Source: Gemmatimonadaceae bacterium | GTDB taxonomy: Bacteria; Gemmatimonadota; Gemmatimonadetes; Gemmatimonadales; Gemmatimonadaceae | DNA: 52,297 nucleotides | Direction of reading: 5' to 3' | Assembly (NCBI GenBank): GCA_035533755.1 | Contig: DATLTC010000031.1 | Location: 1-52,297, forward strand | Shown: positions 1 through 7,549 of the stretch, piece by piece | How the letters are laid out: every line of letters begins with the position of its first letter | Position numbering within the stretch: position 1 is the first letter of the stretch | Position numbers and translations under genes: made by a program | Notes under the pieces: model-generated | Databases searched by the model: none | The model's input: only the letters and a program-made list of their open reading frames with translations | Told to the model about the DNA's origin: nothing

Positions 1-2
1 GG

Positions 3-797
3 GGCAAACCCACGGCGTGCGTGTCGTGTCACCAGGCGGACTACGCGAAGACGTCGAGCCCGCCCCACGCCGCGGCGGGATTCCCGACCACGTGCGAGAC
101 GTGCCACAGCACCGCCAACTGGACGAGCGCGACGTTCGACCACAACGCCACCAAGTTCCCGCTCACGGGCGCGCATCTGGCGGTGGCCTGCAACGCGTGC
201 CACGGCGACGGCGTGTACGCTGGCAAGCCGACCGCGTGCGTGTCGTGTCACCAGGCGGACTACGCGAAGACGTCGAGTCCGCCCCACGCCGCGGCGGGGT
301 TCCCGACGACGTGCGAGCTCTGCCACAGCACCACCAACTGGACGAGCGCGACGTTCGACCACAACGCCACCAAGTTCCCGCTCACGGGGGCGCACGTGAC
401 TCTGGCCTGCAATGCCTGCCATGGCGATGGCGTGTACGCCGGCAAGCCGACCGCCTGCGTGTCGTGTCACCTCACGGACTACAACGGCACGAACAATCCG
501 GCGCATGCCGCGGCGGGCTTTCCGCAGACGTGCGATCAGTGCCACACGACGACGACCTGGTCCGGCGCCACGTTCAACCACGACGGCTCGTTCTTCCCGA
601 TCTATTCGGGAACGCACCAGAACCGATGGACGCAATGCGCGGACTGTCATACGTCGCCGACCAACTTCGCCGTGTTCACCTGCACCGGCGCGTGCCATGC
701 GCAGGCGACCACCGATTCGCACCATAGCGGCGTGTCCGGATACCGGTACGAGAGCAACGCCTGCTACGCGTGCCACCCGAGGGGGCAGGGCGGATGA
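3..797 (+). CDS. Multihaem c-type cytochrome, 5' end cut by window edge
   Basis: The frame is open to the left edge, so the N-terminus and any signal peptide are missing; the GTG at 21 lies inside the first haem motif and is not a start. The visible 264 residues hold ten CXXCH motifs (CVSCH, CETCH, CNACH and variants) plus one CX3CH (CTGACH), so about eleven covalently bound haems are predicted. Many additional histidines could be distal ligands. Two 73-residue units are nearly identical (5 differences by eye) and are followed by a diverged third. Such repeat cytochromes are periplasmic or outer-membrane electron carriers. The stop overlaps the start of the next gene (ATGA at 794-797), so the two are translationally coupled. 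That neighbour encodes an outer-membrane barrel, which suggests electron transfer across the outer membrane; this role is inference. Confidence 0.9.
   Translation, partial: GKPTACVSCHQADYAKTSSPPHAAAGFPTTCETCHSTANWTSATFDHNATKFPLTGAHLAVACNACHGDGVYAGKPTACVSCHQADYAKTSSPPHAAAGFPTTCELCHSTTNWTSATFDHNATKFPLTGAHVTLACNACHGDGVYAGKPTACVSCHLTDYNGTNNPAHAAAGFPQTCDQCHTTTTWSGATFNHDGSFFPIYSGTHQNRWTQCADCHTSPTNFAVFTCTGACHAQATTDSHHSGVSGYRYESNACYACHPRGQGG
18..455 (+). repeat. Two tandem 219-bp coding repeats in the cytochrome gene
   Basis: Unit 1 spans 18-236 and unit 2 spans 237-455; a diverged third unit begins at 456. I count about 19 base differences between units 1 and 2, mostly silent. Each unit encodes three CXXCH haem motifs in 73 residues. 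The array runs to the left edge, so more copies may lie outside the window. Confidence 0.95.
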
Positions 798-2440
798 GTC
801 GCGTGCGCGGCGCAGCGCGCTGGCCGGGCCTGGGCGCCATCCTCGCCGGATGGCTCGGGCTCTGGAGCGGCGCACTCTCCGCCCAGGCCACGGGGGCGGC
901 GCATCCGGGCGCCGCGCCCCCGCGGTGGGCGCACGTGAGCTACATCAGCGGACCGTCCGTGTACATCGACGCGGGCGCCAGGGACGGCTTGCGGCAGGGC
1001 AGCCGCCTCGACGTGGTGCGCGATACGGTGGTCATCGCCGAGCTGGCGGTGGAATACATCTCTTCGAGCAGCGCGGCGTGCACGATCGTGCGCAGCAGCG
1101 GGCCGCCTATCGCCGTGGGCGACTCGGTGCGGTTCACGCCGGTGCCGGTGCCGGCGCCGCCGGCCGCGGCCGCGCCGGCCTCGCCGCTCGCCGCCGCGTC
1201 CGCGCGCCCGTGGAGCGCCGGCAACGCGCTGCGCGGCCGCATCGGCGTGCGGTATCTGGTCGTGGATGCGGGTACCGGACCGGCCGGGATGATGACGCAG
1301 CCCGCGTTCGACGTGCGGCTCGACGGCATGCATCTGTCCGGCTCGTCGCTCGGGCTCGCCGTGGACGTCCGCGCGCAGCGGTCGATCCTCCCGCCGCCGG
1401 ACAGCACGCACCCGGCGCCGACGTACCCGCTCAACGTCACGCACGTGTACAAGGCGGCGCTGATCTGGAACCCCGCCGGGTCGCCGGCCACGGCCACCGT
1501 CGGGCGGCAGTTCTCGTCCAGCAGCTCGTCGGTGGGCCTGTTCGACGGCGTCGGTCTGGACTACGCTCGACGCCGGTGGAGCGTCGGCGCGTTCGGCGGA
1601 TTCGAGCCGAGCGTAGCGACGTTCGGCTTCTCCGATTCGACGCGCGAGTACGGCGCGTACGTGCAGTGGCACAACGCGTCGCTCGCGCTCCCGGTGTGGT
1701 CGCTGACCCTGGGCGGCGTGGGCGCGTACACCATGGGGCAGATCGACCGCGAATTCAGCTATCTGTCGGCCATGTATGCCGGCCCGCGGTTGACGCTCTA
1801 CGCCACGCAGGAGCTGGACATCAACCGCGGATGGCGGGCCGTGCAGGAACATTCCACGACGACGCCCACGGCCACATTCGCCACCGCCCAGTACGCCGTG
1901 ACCGACGCGGTGAGCCTGTACGGAGGCGTGGACAACCGCCGCAACGTTCGCCTCTATACCGACTATCTGAATCCCGAGGCGGCGTTCGACGCCAGCTTCC
2001 GGCAGGGCGTGTGGGCGGGCGCGTCGCTCAACATGCGCGGCCGATTCCGGGTGAGCGCCGACGAACGCACCTCGAGCGGAGGATTGGCGGGCACGGCGCA
2101 GTCGTACACCGGCGCGGCGAGTGTCATGCGCTTGACCCCGCTGCAACTCGGCGTCCATCTGCGCGCCACGCGCTACACGGGCCAGATGTCGAGCGGCACG
2201 CTGCAGTCGGCATCGGCCGAAGCGAACCCGTTCGATCTGGTGCACCTGGAACTCACCGGGGGCGTGCGCACGTCGGTCACGCCGATCATGGGCCCGGGCG
2301 CGTCGCGCGTGAATTGGGGCAGCTTCGACGCGGACTGGGGCATCGGCCCGTCGATCTACCTGTTGTTCTCGCTCTATCGGGAGTCGGGGCCCGGCCTGCA
2401 CGACGGGCAGAGCTACCTGTCGATCAGCTACCGGTTCTGA
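794..2440 (+). CDS. Outer-membrane beta-barrel protein, possible partner of the multihaem cytochrome
   Basis: A 548-residue protein. The ATG at 794 is chosen because it overlaps the cytochrome stop by 4 nt and follows a GGGGGCAGGGCGG stretch. The N-terminus is a signal peptide ending near LSAQA. Residues of about 40-115 form a small beta domain resembling FlgT-C/SH3-like folds (a VYIDAGARDGLRQGSRLDV stretch). A Pro/Ala linker follows, then about 400 residues of alternating aromatic and polar strands. The last residue is Phe (SISYRF), the classic signal for outer-membrane barrel assembly. Family knowledge: porin-cytochrome conduits pair a barrel with a multihaem cytochrome. The pairing here rests on adjacency and overlap only; a structural barrel unrelated to electron transfer is possible. 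Its 3' end overlaps the convergent glycosyltransferase gene by 13 bp. Confidence 0.8.
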   Translation: MSRVRGAARWPGLGAILAGWLGLWSGALSAQATGAAHPGAAPPRWAHVSYISGPSVYIDAGARDGLRQGSRLDVVRDTVVIAELAVEYISSSSAACTIVRSSGPPIAVGDSVRFTPVPVPAPPAAAAPASPLAAASARPWSAGNALRGRIGVRYLVVDAGTGPAGMMTQPAFDVRLDGMHLSGSSLGLAVDVRAQRSILPPPDSTHPAPTYPLNVTHVYKAALIWNPAGSPATATVGRQFSSSSSSVGLFDGVGLDYARRRWSVGAFGGFEPSVATFGFSDSTREYGAYVQWHNASLALPVWSLTLGGVGAYTMGQIDREFSYLSAMYAGPRLTLYATQELDINRGWRAVQEHSTTTPTATFATAQYAVTDAVSLYGGVDNRRNVRLYTDYLNPEAAFDASFRQGVWAGASLNMRGRFRVSADERTSSGGLAGTAQSYTGAASVMRLTPLQLGVHLRATRYTGQMSSGTLQSASAEANPFDLVHLELTGGVRTSVTPIMGPGASRVNWGSFDADWGIGPSIYLLFSLYRESGPGLHDGQSYLSISYRF

Positions 2441-3999
2441 ACCCGGAACGCCTCACCGGCCCCGACGGCGCCGAGCGCGCGGAGCCGGGGCGCGCCGGCC
2501 GTGGTGTCGCGTTGCGCGACGAGTCGCGCCGCATCGCGCAGCGGCGGCGCGATCGTCACCAGGTAATTCACGGGCACGGCGCGCAGCAGTTGCGCGATCG
2601 ACGCCGCGTTCATGGCCGTCGTGCGCGGCGTGACGTATTCCGCCGCCGTGAACGGCACGATCGGCACCGCGGTGCGGCCGGTGAACAGGTACACGAGCTG
2701 TTCGCCGTCCACGGCGACGACGTCGGACGGCGATGTGTTGGACGAGACCCAGCGCACGAGCGGCCCGATGGCGGCGGTGGCGTTGGCCGCGCCGCTGCGC
2801 CACGAGCGCGCGGCGTCGCTCCGCACTTCGGCGCGCGCCATGCCGAGCAGCAGCACCGCGGTGGCGGCGACGACCGCGCTCCGCGCCGCCCGCGCCGGCA
2901 GGCGGGCGCCCCAGGCGACCGCCGCGCCCATGCAGAGCACGATCAGCGGCCATACGGCATACAGAAAGCGCCATGGCGTGAACGGCCAGGCCAGCATCAC
3001 GAGCAGATAGATCGCGACGAACGCGGCGGTGACCGGTGCGCGGCGCGCCATGCGCCACAGGCCCGCGACGAGCGCGGCCGCGGCGAGCAGCGCCGTGGCG
3101 TGCCGGACGACCGCGGCATCGGCCAGCGACCAGCGGTCGGCCAGCAACTCGCCCACCTCGCGCACGTTCGTCGTCACCGTGCTCACGACCCCGTGCACCC
3201 CGGTGGCGCGGAGGCCCGCCAGGAACCACCCCAGGTAGCTGCCGTAGCTGCCCTCGAGGCCAGGCGGGAGCGGCGTGGCGCGATGCCCCACCCAGAGCGA
3301 CCAGGGTACGATGACGATCGCGGCGCCGGCCACGCAGAGCGCCGCGTCGCGCCAGCGCCGCCGCAGCGCGAGCAGCGCCACCATGGCGAGTTCGAACGCC
3401 AGCCCGTGCGTGCGCACCAGCGCCAGCGCGCCGGCCGCGAGGCCGACGGCGAGGGCGCGACGCCCTCCCGCCGGCGCGTCGTTCGACGGCGCGACGAGAC
3501 GCTCGCCGGCGATGAGCGCCGGCAGCAGGCACGCGGCGAACAGCGGCTCGGAGAGCACGAGCCCCGAGAGCAGGAGCATGGGGAACGTGGCGGTGGCGAT
3601 GAGCGCGGCCGCCGCCGCGGCCGCCGCGCCCCACCCCAGCACGCGGCGCGCGAATCGCTGCGTGTACCATGCCGCGATGCCCGTGAACACGGCGTTGGCG
3701 AACAGGAAGAGCATCACGTTGGCCGGAAAGCGCGGCACGATCCGCCAGAGCAGGGCGAGCACGAGGGGATAGCCCGGCGGATAGTGCGCGGCCACCGGCG
3801 CGCCGGGCAGGTGCAGAAAGCGGTAGCCCTGTCCCGTGGCGAGCGCCTTGGCGAGGATGACGTACACGCCGTCGTCGTGATACACGCCCACCGCGTACGG
3901 TCGCGCGGCCCAGAGCGCGATCGCGACGACGGCGAGTGCCACGATCGCGCTCAGCGCCCACTGCGTTCGGCCGGCCGGCCCTTGGAGGTCCTGTTCCAA
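2428..3999 (-). CDS. GT39-like (PMT/ArnT-type) polytopic membrane glycosyltransferase
   Basis: A 523-residue multi-spanning protein with the hallmarks of the dolichyl-phosphate-mannose mannosyltransferase/ArnT group: an acidic first loop (HDDGVY) after the first membrane helix, then a conserved LATGQGYRF region and a YPPGYPLVLALLW segment. Such enzymes transfer sugars from polyprenyl-phosphate donors on the periplasmic side of the inner membrane. The C-terminal 150 residues form a soluble domain. The start is a TTG at 3997-3999 with no clear ribosome site, so the true start may differ by a few codons. It is a paralogue of the gene at 18735-20291 (shared HYPPGYPL, PANV and VLSEPLF segments). 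The acceptor is unknown. Confidence 0.82.
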   Translation of the reverse strand: MEQDLQGPAGRTQWALSAIVALAVVAIALWAARPYAVGVYHDDGVYVILAKALATGQGYRFLHLPGAPVAAHYPPGYPLVLALLWRIVPRFPANVMLFLFANAVFTGIAAWYTQRFARRVLGWGAAAAAAAALIATATFPMLLLSGLVLSEPLFAACLLPALIAGERLVAPSNDAPAGGRRALAVGLAAGALALVRTHGLAFELAMVALLALRRRWRDAALCVAGAAIVIVPWSLWVGHRATPLPPGLEGSYGSYLGWFLAGLRATGVHGVVSTVTTNVREVGELLADRWSLADAAVVRHATALLAAAALVAGLWRMARRAPVTAAFVAIYLLVMLAWPFTPWRFLYAVWPLIVLCMGAAVAWGARLPARAARSAVVAATAVLLLGMARAEVRSDAARSWRSGAANATAAIGPLVRWVSSNTSPSDVVAVDGEQLVYLFTGRTAVPIVPFTAAEYVTPRTTAMNAASIAQLLRAVPVNYLVTIAPPLRDAARLVAQRDTTAGAPRLRALGAVGAGEAFRVQNR

Positions 4000-4094
4000 T
4001 ACCAGTGATGTCGATGGGATGGGGAAACTCGACCGCGCGTGCCCAAGTATCGCGCGCGGCCGCGTGCCCAGCCACCGGACGCGCGCGGCTGCCG

Positions 4095-4114
4095 AAGCAA
4101 GTACACACTTGCTT
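4095..4114. promoter_or_regulatory. Palindromic operator upstream of the TetR gene
   Basis: A perfect inverted repeat with 8-bp arms and a 4-bp centre, AAGCAAGT-acac-ACTTGCTT, ends 31 bp before the TetR ATG. TetR proteins commonly bind such sites next to their own gene. A TTGCTT hexamer (4109-4114), 17 bp from a weak TAGCCT (4132-4137), could be the promoter. In that case the right arm overlaps the -35 box and the transcript would be nearly leaderless. The palindrome is seen directly; the promoter and the repressor assignment are inferred. Confidence 0.7.
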
Positions 4115-4145
4115 GCTCGTGTTCAACCCGCTAGCCTGCGACGCC

Positions 4146-4751
4146 ATGGACATTCGCGATCGAATACTCGAAGCCGCCGCGCGCGTCTACGCCCTGCACG
4201 GGTATCGCGGCGCCACCACGCGGCTCATCGCCAATGAAGCCGGGGTCAATGAGGTCACGCTGTTCCGCACCTTCGGCTCCAAGGACACGCTGTTCGAGGA
4301 GTTGGCCCGCGGCCAGGCCGAGGCCACCAGCGTGCCGCCGCTGCCCGCCAAGCCGGCGAACCCCGAGCGGGAACTCACCGAGTGGTGCCGCACGGTGCTG
4401 GACCATCTGACACAGCATCGCTCCTATCTCCGTAAGTCGATGAGCGAGCTGGAAGAGCGCCCGCTCGCCGCCGCGGCCGCCTGCAAGGGGCCCCACTGCG
4501 CGCGGGACGTGCTGGCCGAGTACGTGGAGACGCTGCGCGATCACAAACTGGCGCATCCGGAAGGGGAGACGGGCACGGCGATCTCGATGTTCATGTCGTC
4601 GTTGTTCGGCGACGCGATGTGCCGCGACGTGATGCCCGACGCGTTTCCGGAGCCGGCCGAGGAGGCGCCGGGCCGGTACGCGCGTTGCTTTCTGCGCGCC
4701 GTGGGCGTGCGCGTGAGCGCCGCGGCGCACGTCGACGCGACCGCGGCGTGA
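4146..4751 (+). CDS. TetR/AcrR-family transcriptional regulator
   Basis: A 201-residue protein. The N-terminal helix-turn-helix (residues 1-47) is typical of TetR: an ILEAAARVYALHGY helix, then TTRLIANEAGV and TLFRTFGSKDTLF. The C-terminal part is the variable ligand-binding and dimerisation domain and carries four cysteines. The start is the ATG that places the DNA-binding domain at the very N-terminus. It lies 35 bp upstream of the TolC/adaptor/RND genes in the same direction, so it probably represses that pump and itself through the palindrome at 4095-4114. The inducer is unknown. Confidence 0.9.
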   Translation: MDIRDRILEAAARVYALHGYRGATTRLIANEAGVNEVTLFRTFGSKDTLFEELARGQAEATSVPPLPAKPANPERELTEWCRTVLDHLTQHRSYLRKSMSELEERPLAAAAACKGPHCARDVLAEYVETLRDHKLAHPEGETGTAISMFMSSLFGDAMCRDVMPDAFPEPAEEAPGRYARCFLRAVGVRVSAAAHVDATAA

Positions 4752-4786
4752 TGCCGCGGCCCCATCACCTTTCAACACCCGGGACC

Positions 4787-6421
4787 ATGCCACACCTCAT
4801 CGCCAGGAGCGCGCACACCGTCGCGCTGATCGGCGTTCTCGCATTCGGCGCCGCGCCGTTGGCGGCGCAGGGCACGGTGAGCGGCCCGCGACGCCTGTCG
4901 CTCGACGACGCCATCCGGACCGCCGAGACGCAGAGCGCCACGATCGGGATCGCGCGCGCCGGCGTCACGCGCGCCGGTGGAGTGCTCGATCAGGCGCAGA
5001 GCCAGTTCCTGCCGCAGATCAACGCCTCGGCGGGCTACACGCGCACGTTGCGATCGCAGTTCTCGGGATTCAGTCTGGGCGCAGCGCCGGCGGATACGAC
5101 GGGTCCGAAGACCGAATCGCTGTGCGCGCCGCACATCGCCAGCAGCGCCACCCCCGCCGAACGGCAGGCGGCGCTGGCCGCGGCGGTGACGTGCGCCTCG
5201 ACGAGCAGCGGACTGTCGAGCTTCCAGAGCGTGGGGTTCGGCGCCGCCAATCAATACGTGCTGGGGCTGCAGCTCTCGCAGAACGTGTTCACCTGGGGCC
5301 GGCTCACCGGCCAGCGCACGGCCGCGCTCGCGGGACAGCGCGTGGCCAACATCGAACTCACGGCGCAGCGCGCGCAACTGGCGCTGGATGTGACGCAGGC
5401 GTACTACGACGCCGTGCTCGCCGGCCAGCTGGTGACGATCGCCGACTCCACGCTCGCGCAGACCAACGAACTGCTGCGGCAGACCACCGTGGCGCGGCAG
5501 GTGGGCAACGCGTCGGAGTTCGACCTGCTCAAGGCGCAGGTGACGCGCGACAACCAGGTGCCGCAGGTGCTGCAGGCCGAGACCAACCGTGACGTGGCGG
5601 TGCTCAAGCTCAAGCAGCTGCTCGCGCTCCCGCTGGACGACTCCCTGGAGCTGACGACGCCGATCGAGGACACGCCGGCGCCGGCGCTCACCGGGATCGC
5701 CACGGCCGGTACGCCCGACACGAGCGCGGTACGCCGGGCGGCGGTGCGCGAAGCCGCCGAGAACCTGCAGGCGCAGGAAGGGCTGCTCCAGGTGGCGCGC
5801 GCCGAGCGGTATCCGGCGTTGTCGCTCACGTCGGGCTACCAGCGGCTGTACTTCCCGCAGAACACCTTCCCGTCGTGGAGCGACTTCCGCGAGAACTGGA
5901 CGGTGGGACTCTCGGCGTCGGTGTCGCTGTTCAGCGGCGGGCGCACGCACGGCGACGAACTGGTGGCGCAGGCGAGCGTGCAGCAGGCCCGGGCCCAACT
6001 GGACCAGACGCGGCAGTACGCGTCGCTCGACGCGCGCGTGGCGCTGAAGCAGTTGGCGCAGGCCGAGGCGGCGTGGCAGGCCAGCGCCGGCACGTCGGAA
6101 CAGGCGCGGAAGGCGTACGCGATCGACGAGGTGCGTTACAAGGAAGGGATCTCGACGCAGACCGATCTGGCGCAATCGCGGCTCCTGCTGCAGCAGGCGG
6201 CGGCCAACCGTGCCCAGGCGGCGCGCAATCTGGCGGTGGCCCGCGTGCGGCTGGCGCTGCTGCGCGATCTGCCGCTGCAGCAGGGCGCGAGCGGCTCCGC
6301 CGCCGGCGCGACGACGCAGTCCACGTCGGGCGGCTCGGCGCCGTCGTCGGCCACGCAGACACAGACCACGACACCGACCACCGCCGGCACGGCGGGTCAA
6401 TCCGGGGGCATGAACCAATGA
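4787..6421 (+). CDS. TolC-family outer-membrane efflux channel
   Basis: A 544-residue protein with a signal peptide (cleavage near LAAQG) and the two repeated outer-membrane-efflux domains made of long Ala/Gln-rich helices, for example around residues 180-260 and 390-490. It would form the trimeric exit duct of a tripartite efflux pump. Near residues 100-145 there is an insert with two cysteines (SLCAPH and VTCAST) that could form a disulphide in an extracellular loop. The last 45 residues are Ser/Thr/Gly-rich and probably disordered. The stop overlaps the adaptor start (ATGA, 6418-6421), showing coupled translation with the next pump component. Confidence 0.92.
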   Translation: MPHLIARSAHTVALIGVLAFGAAPLAAQGTVSGPRRLSLDDAIRTAETQSATIGIARAGVTRAGGVLDQAQSQFLPQINASAGYTRTLRSQFSGFSLGAAPADTTGPKTESLCAPHIASSATPAERQAALAAAVTCASTSSGLSSFQSVGFGAANQYVLGLQLSQNVFTWGRLTGQRTAALAGQRVANIELTAQRAQLALDVTQAYYDAVLAGQLVTIADSTLAQTNELLRQTTVARQVGNASEFDLLKAQVTRDNQVPQVLQAETNRDVAVLKLKQLLALPLDDSLELTTPIEDTPAPALTGIATAGTPDTSAVRRAAVREAAENLQAQEGLLQVARAERYPALSLTSGYQRLYFPQNTFPSWSDFRENWTVGLSASVSLFSGGRTHGDELVAQASVQQARAQLDQTRQYASLDARVALKQLAQAEAAWQASAGTSEQARKAYAIDEVRYKEGISTQTDLAQSRLLLQQAAANRAQAARNLAVARVRLALLRDLPLQQGASGSAAGATTQSTSGGSAPSSATQTQTTTPTTAGTAGQSGGMNQ

Positions 6422-7539
6422 ACGTGAAGGTCCAGACCGCGCGCGCGGCGCGCGCGCTGCTCGCGGCGGCCGTCGTGCTCGGGGCGGCGGCGTGCAAGCG
6501 CGACGCCGCGGAGGCGGCGCCGGCCGATTCCGGGGTGACGATCGGCCCCGAGAACATCGCCGTCGTCGAGGCGCGCAAGATCCAGACCGGGCCGGCGATC
6601 TCGGGATCGCTCGACGCCGACCAGCAGGCCGTGGTGCGCGCCGAGGTGCAGGGCGCGGTGCTCGAGACGTACGCCGAACCGGGGCAGCGGGTGGCGCGGG
6701 GGGCGCTGCTCGCCCGCATCGACGACACGGCGATCCGCGCCCAGGCGTTGTCGGCGCAGTCGGCCGTGGGCACGGCGCAGAATGCCGACGACATCGCGCA
6801 ACGCAATCTCCAGCGCAGCGAGGCGCTGATGAAGGTGGGCGCGATCGCGGACCGCGATCTCGAAGCGGCGCGCAACGCGGCGATGGTGGCGCAGACGCAG
6901 CTCGACAACGCCAGGGCGGTGTACGCCAACGCGCAGAAGACGCTCGACAAGACGCAGGTGCGGGCGCCGTTCGACGGCGTCGTGGCGGCGCGCAACGTGA
7001 CCGGCGGCGACTTCGTCTCGCCGGGCGGCGCGATGTTCTCGGTGGTCAATCCGGCGACGATGCGGCTGGAGGCGTCGGTGCCGGCCGACCAGTTGGGCGA
7101 CGTGCGGGTGGGCATGCCGGTGGCGTTCAGCGTGACGGGGTATCCGGGGCGCCAGTTCGTGGGACACATCACGCGCATCAACCCGATGGCCGATCCGACC
7201 ACGCGGCAGGTGGCGATCCTGGCGCGCATTCCCAACGCCGGCAACTCGCTGGTGGCGGGCCTGTTCGCCGAAGGGCGGGTGGCGAGCGAGACGCACACGG
7301 CCCCCGTGGTGCCGATCTCGGCCGTGGACGAGCACGGAGTGCGCCCGTCGGTGATGGCGCTGCGCGGCGGCAGGGTGCGGCGCGTGGAGGTCCAGCTCGG
7401 CATCCGCGACGACGTGGCCGAGACGGTGGAGATCCAGAGCGGGCTGGCGGCGGGGGACACGATCCTCGTCGGGGCGGCACGGGGCCTCTCGCCGGATACG
7501 CCGGTGCGGGTGAACGCGCCGTCGGACGCGAAGCGATAG
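6418..7539 (+). CDS. RND efflux periplasmic adaptor lipoprotein (HlyD/MFP family)
   Basis: A 373-residue membrane-fusion protein. The N-terminus ends in a lipobox (LGAAAC, Cys26), so the protein should be lipid-anchored in the inner membrane. The biotinyl-lipoyl half-motifs flank a helical hairpin at about residues 100-170. A beta-barrel domain follows (VRAPFDGVVAARNV, then LEASVPADQLGDV) and a C-terminal membrane-proximal domain. The adaptor links the TolC-like duct to the RND pump encoded just downstream (10-bp gap). Its start overlaps the tolC-like stop by 4 nt. Confidence 0.92.
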   Translation: MNVKVQTARAARALLAAAVVLGAAACKRDAAEAAPADSGVTIGPENIAVVEARKIQTGPAISGSLDADQQAVVRAEVQGAVLETYAEPGQRVARGALLARIDDTAIRAQALSAQSAVGTAQNADDIAQRNLQRSEALMKVGAIADRDLEAARNAAMVAQTQLDNARAVYANAQKTLDKTQVRAPFDGVVAARNVTGGDFVSPGGAMFSVVNPATMRLEASVPADQLGDVRVGMPVAFSVTGYPGRQFVGHITRINPMADPTTRQVAILARIPNAGNSLVAGLFAEGRVASETHTAPVVPISAVDEHGVRPSVMALRGGRVRRVEVQLGIRDDVAETVEIQSGLAAGDTILVGAARGLSPDTPVRVNAPSDAKR

Positions 7540-7549
7540 CGAGCGAGCC

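Noticed and set aside
18-455. CRISPR-like or non-coding repeat array
   Set aside because: The units are 219 bp, directly adjacent without spacers, and encode haem-binding protein modules in frame.
412-4008. An Arg-rich plus-strand open frame of over 1000 codons
   Set aside because: It overlaps the cytochrome and barrel genes in another frame and opposes the glycosyltransferase; the composition is that of a frame shadow.
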